Notes under the pieces: generated by a model
Database searches by the model: none
What the model was told of the DNA's origin: nothing
What the model saw: the letters and a program-made list of their open reading frames with translations, nothing else
In this document: positions 1 through 5,132 of the stretch, piece by piece
How positions within the stretch are numbered: position 1 is the stretch's first letter
Layout of the letters: the number at the start of each line of letters is the position of its first letter
DNA from: JADCCX01 sp031373545
GTDB lineage: Bacteria > Pseudomonadota > Alphaproteobacteria > Rhizobiales > Beijerinckiaceae
Length of the DNA stretch: 5,979 nt
Assembly (NCBI GenBank): GCA_031373545.1
Contig: JANMMT010000062.1
Coordinates: forward strand, 1 to 5,979
Direction of reading: 5' to 3'
Translations under genes and position numbers: made by a program

Positions 1-1079
1 GAAAGTTCTGGCGCGATTACGCGGACAGACCGCTTAGTGCCATCCCGCAAGGTCTGCTCGCGCCGCTCGCCCTGATCCTGTGCCACCATGCGATCAGCGG
101 AGATATCCTGCGGCGGATGAGGCGGTGCAGGCGGCTCGGGCGGCTTGCGCCTGCCGAAGACGGTTTCGTCTCTCGGGCGGCCCGGCACCGGCTCCACGCC
201 GCGCAGGAATCCGGGGTCTTCCAGCTCGGGCACCGCATCATCGGGGTTGATCACGCCAAACCCCGGACCGCCTGCCGTGCCATCCGGATTGATTTCCAGC
301 ACGCGGTTTTCGCTATGGGTCATCCCGGCACGGCGGCAGGTGCAGGCCGGATCAAAGCTCCGGCGAAAGCGCAGGGCATTGTCGAGGTCGGCGTAGGGCT
401 CTCCCTCGAGCGAGACGGCGTTGGCGATGTCCTCGCCCTGCATGAAAAACAATCTGGCATCCGCAGCGGGGCAAGCTGCACGGCAGGGCGCGTTGGGATC
501 ATCGTCTAGCTGCTGGCGCGAGATCTGCACGGGAAAGTAAGAGCCATCGCAGACACGCACGCAAACCGCCTTGCGCAAGCTGCGCAGGCGCGGTGTCACA
601 CGCGGTTCGTCGATGTCATCAGGACGCACCTCAAGGCGTTGGCGCGGGCGGTTCGGATCATCAAACAATCCTGCCACCAGCGGCTCAGAGCGGCGCGTGA
701 CCATGGGTTCGGGCGCTGTGCGGCAGTTGTTGGAGATCTGCATGGAGAGGAGCTGCCGCCGCCGGGTTTCGCCGCCATCGGCGGTCATCTGGCTGCGCAT
801 CTGCAGGCTGCCCAACTGCGCCCGCAAGCCCGCGCATTCAGGCGGAGGCGGCGTACCCAGGAACAGGAAGTTCTGGCGGTCGCAACCGATGGACCGCATG
901 TGGCCCCAGAGCCGCTGGGCTTCCTGCGCCGCACGAGCGGAGGCCTGCTGCGATGAGGCGCGCGGCAGGTTGGCCAGTTCGGCCTCGATGGCCCGGCAGA
1001 TGTTGGCCATGGCAGGCCCGCCCGCGGCGGCGAACCAGAGCGCAGGTAACACCCTTAAGGCAACGCGAAACAGACGCAA
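1..1079 (-). CDS. DUF2865 domain-containing exported protein (3' end cut by window)
   Basis: The function is unknown. The reading frame is open from the left edge up to a TAA at 1113-1115 and contains no early ATG. I place the start at TTG (1077-1079) because GAGGG lies 4 nt upstream. The first 25 residues also form a good Sec signal peptide: Arg-rich start, hydrophobic VALRVLPALWFAAAG, then AMA before NIC. GTG at 1050-1052 is a weaker alternative; the ATG at 1008-1010 would remove the signal. Family landmarks in order: GCDR (about 65-68), PPPP (77-80), ETRRRQLL (about 104), then the hallmark CVRVCDGSYFPV (173-184). A further Cys-rich part has C199, C203, C246 and C248, followed by a Pro-rich linker (PPEPPAPPHPPQ) and a C-terminal VRVIAPEL stretch at the edge. 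The many cysteines suit a periplasmic or surface protein with disulfides (inference). It lies 58 bp after the MarR gene on the same strand and could be cotranscribed. The family call is sure; the exact start is fairly sure. Confidence 0.85.
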   Translation of the reverse strand, partial: MRLFRVALRVLPALWFAAAGGPAMANICRAIEAELANLPRASSQQASARAAQEAQRLWGHMRSIGCDRQNFLFLGTPPPPECAGLRAQLGSLQMRSQMTADGGETRRRQLLSMQISNNCRTAPEPMVTRRSEPLVAGLFDDPNRPRQRLEVRPDDIDEPRVTPRLRSLRKAVCVRVCDGSYFPVQISRQQLDDDPNAPCRAACPAADARLFFMQGEDIANAVSLEGEPYADLDNALRFRRSFDPACTCRRAGMTHSENRVLEINPDGTAGGPGFGVINPDDAVPELEDPGFLRGVEPVPGRPRDETVFGRRKPPEPPAPPHPPQDISADRMVAQDQGERREQTLRDGTKRSVRVIAPEL

Positions 1080-1083
1080 CCAA

Positions 1084-1088
1084 CCCTC
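1084..1088 (-). promoter_or_regulatory. Shine-Dalgarno supporting the TTG start of the DUF2865 gene
   Basis: On the minus strand GAGGG is followed by TTGG and then the TTG codon, a 4-nt spacing. With the signal peptide that begins exactly there, this decides the start. The site overlaps the 3' arm of a small inverted repeat (CTCAC-GAT-GTGAG, bases 1086-1098), which might partly mask it. Confidence 0.5.
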
Positions 1089-1098
1089 ACATCGTGAG
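1086..1098. repeat. Short inverted repeat in the MarR-DUF2865 gap
   Basis: CTCAC-ATC-GTGAG has a 5-bp stem and a 3-nt loop. It lies in the 58-bp gap upstream of the DUF2865 gene and covers its ribosome binding site. There is no T-run, so it is not a terminator. It may be chance, an operator half-site, or a weak hairpin affecting initiation. Confidence 0.3.
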
Positions 1099-1137
1099 CA
1101 ATGCGCAGAACCTTACGTCATCCGAGTTAGTGCGCCG

Positions 1138-1593
1138 TTAAGCCGGTGCCAGCTGCCGCGCAGCTGCGGTCAACTGGTGCGTGATCTGATCCAGCGCCGC
1201 AAGTTCACTTGTGCCCAGACAGGCGTGCAGCTTTTCCTCATAGGCCAGCGCCAGCGGCACAATGTCCTGATACATGCGCCGCCCTTCGTCAGTGAGCGTC
1301 AGAACCTGCACCCGCCCGTCCTCGGCACTCGGGCTGCGCTCGATCAAGCCCCGCGCCGCCAGTTCGCCAACCGCCCGGCTCACTTTGGTTTTGTGCATGT
1401 GGCTGTGCTGGCCGATCAGCGTGGCGGTGCCTTCGCCGAACTGGCCCAGCGTCGCCAACACCCGCCAGCCGGGAATATCGATGCCGAACCGCGCCGCATA
1501 AACCCGCGACAGCCCCTCGCTCACCGCTGCCGCCAGCACGTTCAGTCGGTATGGCAGGAAGGTCTCAAGGCGCAGGAGCGGCGCATGCAGCAT
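1138..1593 (-). CDS. MarR family winged helix-turn-helix transcriptional regulator
   Basis: A 151-residue cytoplasmic DNA-binding protein, the normal MarR length; such proteins usually act as dimeric repressors released by a small aromatic or phenolic ligand. The N-terminal helix LPYRLNVLAAAVSEGL (13-28) is the dimerisation region. The winged-helix domain follows: PGWRVLATL (41-49), a recognition helix around MHKTKVSRAVGELAARGLIE (67-86), the wing with its DGR turn and VQVLTLTDEGRRM (92-107), then a C-terminal dimerisation helix. I chose the ATG at 1591-1593 because AGGAGG sits 5 nt upstream and homology begins there; an in-frame ATG at 1660-1662 would lie inside the FAH gene. The gene starts 10 bp after the FAH stop, so the two probably form one transcript and the regulator likely controls its own operon. 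The effector is unknown; a tyrosine or homogentisate intermediate is a guess from the neighbour. Only one Cys (C125) is present, so an OhrR-type multi-cysteine redox switch is unlikely. Confidence 0.93.
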   Translation of the reverse strand: MLHAPLLRLETFLPYRLNVLAAAVSEGLSRVYAARFGIDIPGWRVLATLGQFGEGTATLIGQHSHMHKTKVSRAVGELAARGLIERSPSAEDGRVQVLTLTDEGRRMYQDIVPLALAYEEKLHACLGTSELAALDQITHQLTAAARQLAPA

Positions 1594-1598
1594 TCTGG

Positions 1599-1606
1599 CC
1601 TCCTCA
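1599..1606 (-). promoter_or_regulatory. FAH stop codon overlapping the MarR ribosome binding site
   Basis: Reading the minus strand, TGAGGAGGCCAGAATG contains the FAH stop TGA, the strong AGGAGG site that begins with the last A of that stop, a 5-nt spacer and the MarR ATG. Ribosomes ending on FAH would lie over the MarR initiation site, which suggests translational coupling. It also shows that the MarR start is at 1593 and not further upstream. Confidence 0.75.
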
Positions 1607-2617
1607 GACCGCCTGTTCCAGGCGCTGCTCGATTGCACCGAAGATTGAATGCCGGTGCGCATCCATCATCTCGATGCGCACCGTGTCGCCGAACTGCATG
1701 AACGGCGTCTTCGGCGCACCATGCAGCACCGTCTCCACGATGCGCTGTTCGGCGATACAGGCGTAGCCATGGCCGCCCTCCGCCACCGGCAGGCCCGGTC
1801 CTTCGTTGACGTCGCGGTTGGAAATCGTTCCCGAGCCGATGATGCTGCCGGCCGCCAGCGGGCGTGACTTCGCGGCATGGGCAATGAGATCAGCGAAGGA
1901 AAAGGTCATATCCACCCCGGCATTGGGCCGCCCGAACAGGACACCGTTGAGCAGAACCTGCACGGGATGCAGCACTTTGCCGCCCAGCCAATGCTCGCCC
2001 AGTTCATCCGGTGTCACCGCAACGGGCGAGAACGCGGAGGAGGGTTTGGATTGAAAAAAGCCAAAGCCCTTGTCCATTTCGTCAGGCACCAGATGGCGCA
2101 GTGAGACGTCATTCACCAGCATCACGAGCTGCACATAGGCAATGGCATCTTCCGGCGAGACCCCCATTGGCACATCGCCGGTCACGACCGCAACCTCGGC
2201 TTCGAAATCCACGCCCCACTCCTGGTCCGCGAGGCGCATGGCATCGCGCGGACCCACGAAACTGTCTGATCCGCCTTGGTACATCAGCGGGTCGGTCCAG
2301 AAGCGTTTGGGCAATTCGGCTCCCCGCGCGCGCCTGACGAGATCGACATGGTTGACGTAAGCCGAGCCGTCCGCCCACTGGTAGGCCCGCGGCAATGGGC
2401 TTTCGCAGTGGCGCTCGTGAAACCGCTCGGACGGCACTGAATTGGCCTCCAGGCTTTGCGCGATATCGGCAAGGCGGGGCGCAGCGCGAGTCCAGTCGTC
2501 CAGCGCGTCTTGAAGCGTGCGCGCGGCAGAAGACGCATCCGTGCAGCGGGTCAGGTCCTTTGACACCACCACAAGGCGCCCATCGCGCGTGCCGTTTTTC
2601 AAGGTCGCAAGTTTCAT
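1604..2617 (-). CDS. Fumarylacetoacetate hydrolase (FAH) family protein
   Basis: A 337-residue cytoplasmic enzyme, the length of bacterial two-domain FAH proteins. The N-terminal part (about 1-75, from MKLATLKNGTRDG) fits the small FAH N-terminal domain; the catalytic fold spans about 80-330. Expected divalent-metal ligands are visible in family order: D118 in GGSDSFVG, E139 and E141 in VDFEAEVAVV, and D170 in LVNDVSLR. Other family marks are FFQSKPSSAFSPV (187-199, with Q189 and K191) and GSGTISN (261-267). True fumarylacetoacetase splits fumarylacetoacetate to fumarate and acetoacetate, the last step of tyrosine/homogentisate breakdown. Related members act on other acylpyruvates or decarboxylate oxaloacetate, so the substrate is not certain. 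The start ATG has AGGGA 9 nt upstream. It is first in an operon with the MarR gene and divergent from the TRAP binding-protein gene. Homogentisate dioxygenase and maleylacetoacetate isomerase, frequent partners, are not in this window. The family is certain, the exact reaction about 60% likely. Confidence 0.93.
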   Translation of the reverse strand: MKLATLKNGTRDGRLVVVSKDLTRCTDASSAARTLQDALDDWTRAAPRLADIAQSLEANSVPSERFHERHCESPLPRAYQWADGSAYVNHVDLVRRARGAELPKRFWTDPLMYQGGSDSFVGPRDAMRLADQEWGVDFEAEVAVVTGDVPMGVSPEDAIAYVQLVMLVNDVSLRHLVPDEMDKGFGFFQSKPSSAFSPVAVTPDELGEHWLGGKVLHPVQVLLNGVLFGRPNAGVDMTFSFADLIAHAAKSRPLAAGSIIGSGTISNRDVNEGPGLPVAEGGHGYACIAEQRIVETVLHGAPKTPFMQFGDTVRIEMMDAHRHSIFGAIEQRLEQAV

Positions 2618-2713
2618 TGTCGAAAGTCCCTATCATGTGCTTGAAGTGACACGGGGCCAATCGTGCCCAAATTGTGACAAAGCAAGTTCACAGGGTTCTG
2701 GAGGAATTGTCCA
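2618..2713. promoter_or_regulatory. Divergent intergenic control region between FAH and TRAP genes
   Basis: These 96 bp separate two genes that point away from each other, so both promoters should lie here or just inside the coding ends. I see no convincing -35/-10 pair for a housekeeping sigma factor. Candidate regulatory elements are the odd palindrome TTGTGACAA (2672-2680), an inverted repeat GGGC-7 nt-GCCC (2654-2668), and two copies of GTGACA (2647-2652 would read GTGACAC; the second lies within the palindrome). Ribosome sites are AGGGA for FAH (minus, 2627-2631) and GGAGG for the TRAP gene (plus, 2700-2704). A MarR operator could be here, but none of these repeats is long enough to claim it. 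Confidence 0.45.
2700..2704 (+). promoter_or_regulatory. Ribosome binding site of the TRAP binding-protein gene
   Basis: GGAGG lies 9 nt before the ATG at 2714. It is the best purine-rich match upstream, and the twin-arginine signal begins at that ATG, so the start is well supported. Confidence 0.7.
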
Positions 2714-3799
2714 ATGAAAAGACGTGCGTTTCTCAAAGGCGCAGCTCTGGCAGGCGCAGCAGTGGGCGTGAGCACGCCAGCCGTTGCGCAATCCATGCCG
2801 GAGGTGAAATGGCGGCTGACGTCGAGTTTTCCCAAATCGCTCGACACGATCTTCGGCACAGCCGAGACCTTTGCCAAATATGTCTCCGATGCGACCGACG
2901 GCAAATTCCAGATCCAGTGTTTTGCGGCTGGAGAGCTTGTGCCTGGCTTGCAGGCGCTCGATGCGGCCTCCACGGGCACGGTGGAATGTGCGCACACGCC
3001 GACCTATTTTTATGTGGGCAAGGAGCCGGCACTCGCTTTGGGCACGGGATTGCCCTGGGGTCTCAACGCTCGTCACCAGCATTCCTGGTGGCATTTTGCC
3101 GGCGGCGAGGCCATCGTCAACGAGGCGCTGGCGAAGTTCAACACCATCGGCATCGTCTGCGGCAACTCGGGTACGCAGATGGGTGGCTGGTTCCGCAACG
3201 AAATCCGCTCGCTGGATGACCTCAAGGGCCTCAAGTTCCGCATCGGCGGCGTGGGTGGGCAGGTGCTGGCCAAGCTGGGCGTCGTGCCCCAGCAGATCGC
3301 AGCGGGCGACATTTACCCGGCCCTGGAGCGCGGCACACTGGATGCGGTGGAGTTCGTCGGTCCCTACGATGACGAAAAACTCGGCTTCAACAAGGTGGCC
3401 AAGCACTATTATTATCCTGGCTTCTGGGAGGGCGGGGCGATGCTGCACCTTGTCATCAATCTGGAGGCCTGGAACAAGCTGCCCAAGCTCTACCAGAACA
3501 TCCTGCGCATGTGCGCCGAAGCGGCCAACAACTGGATGCTGGCCAAGTATGACGCGGTGAACGCACCCGCTCTGCGCCGGCTCGTGGCCAGCGGCACGGA
3601 GCTCAAAGCCTTTCCGTTGCCGGTGCTCGATGCGGCCTGGAATGCGGCGAATGAACTTTACAGTGAACTTTCGGCGCGCAGTCCGTTGTTCAAGAAGGGC
3701 CACGATTCGATGATCGCGTTCCGGCAGGAGCAGTATACATGGTGGCAGGTCGCGGAATATGCCTTCGACAGCTACCAGATCAGGGCGCTCAGGCGGTGA
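2714..3799 (+). CDS. dctP: TRAP transporter substrate-binding protein, DctP family, TakP-like (alpha-keto acid type)
   Basis: A 361-residue periplasmic solute receptor for a TRAP (Na+-driven, ATP-independent) transporter. The N-terminus carries a twin-arginine signal: RRAFLKG (3-9), a hydrophobic run, and cleavage after about AVAQ (23-26), so it is probably exported folded. The mature part matches what I recall of Rhodobacter sphaeroides TakP, which binds pyruvate and other 2-oxo acids with a sodium ion: SFPKSLDTIFG (38-48), AGELVPGLQALDA (72-84), GNSGTQMGGWF (150-160), the carboxylate-binding Arg in FRIGG (R176), PQQIAAGDIYPALERGT (192-208), and VGPYDDEKLGF (215-225). TakP has Glu-Trp before VGPYDD; here it is E213-F214. 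The start has GGAGG 9 nt upstream. No DctQ or DctM membrane gene follows; the next gene is convergent and overlaps the 3' end by 11 bp. The permease must be encoded elsewhere, or the protein acts alone, for example as a sensor partner. Family certain; ligand inferred from similarity. Confidence 0.93.
   Translation: MKRRAFLKGAALAGAAVGVSTPAVAQSMPEVKWRLTSSFPKSLDTIFGTAETFAKYVSDATDGKFQIQCFAAGELVPGLQALDAASTGTVECAHTPTYFYVGKEPALALGTGLPWGLNARHQHSWWHFAGGEAIVNEALAKFNTIGIVCGNSGTQMGGWFRNEIRSLDDLKGLKFRIGGVGGQVLAKLGVVPQQIAAGDIYPALERGTLDAVEFVGPYDDEKLGFNKVAKHYYYPGFWEGGAMLHLVINLEAWNKLPKLYQNILRMCAEAANNWMLAKYDAVNAPALRRLVASGTELKAFPLPVLDAAWNAANELYSELSARSPLFKKGHDSMIAFRQEQYTWWQVAEYAFDSYQIRALRR
3789..3799. other. Tail-to-tail overlap of two coding regions
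   Basis: The plus-strand TRAP gene ends with TGA at 3797-3799, and the minus-strand sulfhydrylase gene ends with TGA read from 3791-3789. The last 11 bp are therefore coding for both. There is no hairpin plus T-run between the genes, so neither has an intrinsic terminator here; transcripts probably run into each other's antisense strand or end by Rho. Confidence 0.9.
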
Positions 3800-5063
3800 T
3801 CTTCAAGGCCTGGTCCCAATCGGCGATCAGGTCATCGATCGTCTCGATGCCGACCGAGAGCCGCAGCGTGCCCTCCGTGATGCCATGGGCTGCGCGCACC
3901 TGCGCACTGCAATTGCGGTGCGTGGTCGTGGTGGGGTGCGCCACCAGCGAGCGCGCCTCGCCCACATTGACGAGGTGCGAGAAGAGCTGAAGCTTCGAGG
4001 TGACACGTCGCGCCGCATCCAGCCCGCCCTTGAGGGTGATCGATTGCACCGAACCCATTCCCTGGGGCAGCAACGCACTGGCCAGATTGTGGCGTGCATG
4101 GCCCGGCAGGCCCGGATGGCTGGAGGCCGTCACCGCCGGATGGCTGGCGAGAAACCGATGCAACGCGAGCGCGTTTTCGCTGTGGCGTTCCATGCGCAGC
4201 GGCAGGGTTTCGCAGCCTGTGAGCAGCATGAAGGCCGTCGTCGGCGACATGCAGGGGCCAAGCTCGCGCATGCCCACGATCCGGCACGCGGCGGCAAAGG
4301 GCCAATCCGGATATTTCTTCAGCACTTCGATGCCATCGTAATCGGCAAAGGGCTGCGTGATCAGTGGGTAGCGTCCGTCGATCCAGTGCGTATGCCCGCT
4401 GTCGATGATCACACCGCCGATGGCCGTGCCGTGGCCGCACAGAAATTTGCTGGCGGAATGCCAGACGATGTCCGCGCCTTGCTCCAGCGGACGCTGCAAC
4501 GCGGGCGTGGCCAGCGTCGAGTCCACCACCAGCGGCACCCGCGCGGCCTTGGTGAGGGTTGCAAGCGCAGGCAGATCGACCACATCGCCCGTGGGGTTGA
4601 TGACGGATTCCACAAACACCGCACGTGTCCGGGCATTGATCGCCGCGCCGACCGCGCCCGTCTCATGCGAGTCCACCCAGCGGACCAACAGCCCGAACTG
4701 GCTCTCGAACCGCTTGAGCAAGCCGATGGTGCCGCCAAAACAGCGATCGGCAGCGACCACCTCATCGCCGCTGCGACACAGGGCTGTGAGAAGCATCAGC
4801 AGCGCGGATTGCCCCGAGGCGCAGGCGACGGCGGAGGCACCGCCTTCCAGCGAGGCGATGCGCCGCTCGAACGCCGCCACGGTTGGGTTGCCGCTGCGGC
4901 CATAGGCAAAGCCCACCCGGTCGAGTGCGAAAAGGTCTGAACCATGGTCGAGATCGTCGAACACATAGCCGTTGGATTGATAGATCGGCACCGCCCGTGC
5001 GCCCGTCGCAGGGTCAGGCGTTGTGCCGGCATGGATGGCGCGGGTGGCAAATGCCTGTGTCAT
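3789..5063 (-). CDS. O-acetylhomoserine aminocarboxypropyltransferase/sulfhydrylase paralogue (Cys/Met PLP-dependent enzyme)
   Basis: A 424-residue cytoplasmic fold-type I PLP enzyme of the Cys/Met metabolism family, full length for MetY. MetY makes homocysteine and acetate from O-acetylhomoserine and sulfide. Visible active-site parts: Y54 and R56 in YGRSGNPT (phosphate binding from the partner subunit), S83-G84 in ASGQSA, D181 in VVDSTLATP (pyridine nitrogen), catalytic K206 in HSASKFLCGHG, and R371 in ARSLVAHPTTTTH (substrate carboxylate). Two positions differ from the usual pattern: CFGGT has F109 where the family normally has the PLP-stacking Tyr (LYGGT), and DST replaces the common DNT. 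I chose the ATG at 5061-5063 because family homology (FATRAIHAGTTPDP) begins there and GGGG lies 7 nt upstream; the frame is open upstream to 5228 only because it shadows the neighbouring gene. It lies 55 bp after a canonical metY on the same strand, so it is probably a tandem duplicate in one operon. Its 3' end overlaps the convergent TRAP gene. Exact substrate uncertain. Confidence 0.92.
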   Translation of the reverse strand: MTQAFATRAIHAGTTPDPATGARAVPIYQSNGYVFDDLDHGSDLFALDRVGFAYGRSGNPTVAAFERRIASLEGGASAVACASGQSALLMLLTALCRSGDEVVAADRCFGGTIGLLKRFESQFGLLVRWVDSHETGAVGAAINARTRAVFVESVINPTGDVVDLPALATLTKAARVPLVVDSTLATPALQRPLEQGADIVWHSASKFLCGHGTAIGGVIIDSGHTHWIDGRYPLITQPFADYDGIEVLKKYPDWPFAAACRIVGMRELGPCMSPTTAFMLLTGCETLPLRMERHSENALALHRFLASHPAVTASSHPGLPGHARHNLASALLPQGMGSVQSITLKGGLDAARRVTSKLQLFSHLVNVGEARSLVAHPTTTTHRNCSAQVRAAHGITEGTLRLSVGIETIDDLIADWDQALKITA

Positions 5064-5087
5064 CTGATGACCCCGCGCATCCCAGCG

Positions 5088-5132
5088 CTCAAATTGCCAG
5101 CACTCAAATCGCCTGCACTCAAATCGCCAGCG
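5088..5132. repeat. Three 15-bp imperfect tandem repeats at the metY 3' end
   Basis: Plus-strand units are CTCAAATTGCCAGCA (5088-5102), CTCAAATCGCCTGCA (5103-5117) and CTCAAATCGCCAGCG (5118-5132), differing at one to three positions from each other. On the minus strand the rightmost unit encodes the last residues of metY (A-L-A-I-stop). The other two repeat this end in the gap, each carrying the same in-frame TGA (5119-5121, 5104-5106, 5089-5091). The array probably arose by slippage or local duplication of the gene end. Confidence 0.85.

Noticed and set aside
1080..1137. Intrinsic terminator between the MarR and DUF2865 genes
   Set aside because: The only hairpin has a 5-bp stem and no T-run on either strand.
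1594..1662. Possible N-terminal extension of the MarR protein to the ATG at 1662
   Set aside because: It would overlap the FAH coding end and lacks homology, whereas AGGAGG sits 5 nt before the ATG at 1593.
571..1701. A long plus-strand open frame (376 codons) opposite the DUF2865 and MarR genes
   Set aside because: It is antisense to two well-recognised genes, its product is Arg/Pro/Cys-rich with no family motif, and long shadow frames are expected in GC-rich DNA.
2109..2660. A 183-codon minus-strand frame overlapping the FAH start
   Set aside because: It is a different frame of the same strand as FAH, which has the metal-ligand motifs and a ribosome site; this one is compositionally odd and matches nothing.
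2633..3703. A 356-codon minus-strand open frame opposite the TRAP binding-protein gene
   Set aside because: The opposite strand clearly encodes TakP-like motifs. The shadow product has no recognisable domain and would start inside that gene and run into the divergent promoter.
3759..4940. A 393-codon plus-strand open frame opposite the sulfhydrylase paralogue
   Set aside because: It is antisense to a gene with a complete PLP active site; the product is Arg/His/Gln-rich low-complexity without a motif.
5088..5132. Could the 15-bp repeats be a CRISPR array?
   Set aside because: The units are contiguous with no spacers, too short, and include coding sequence of metY.
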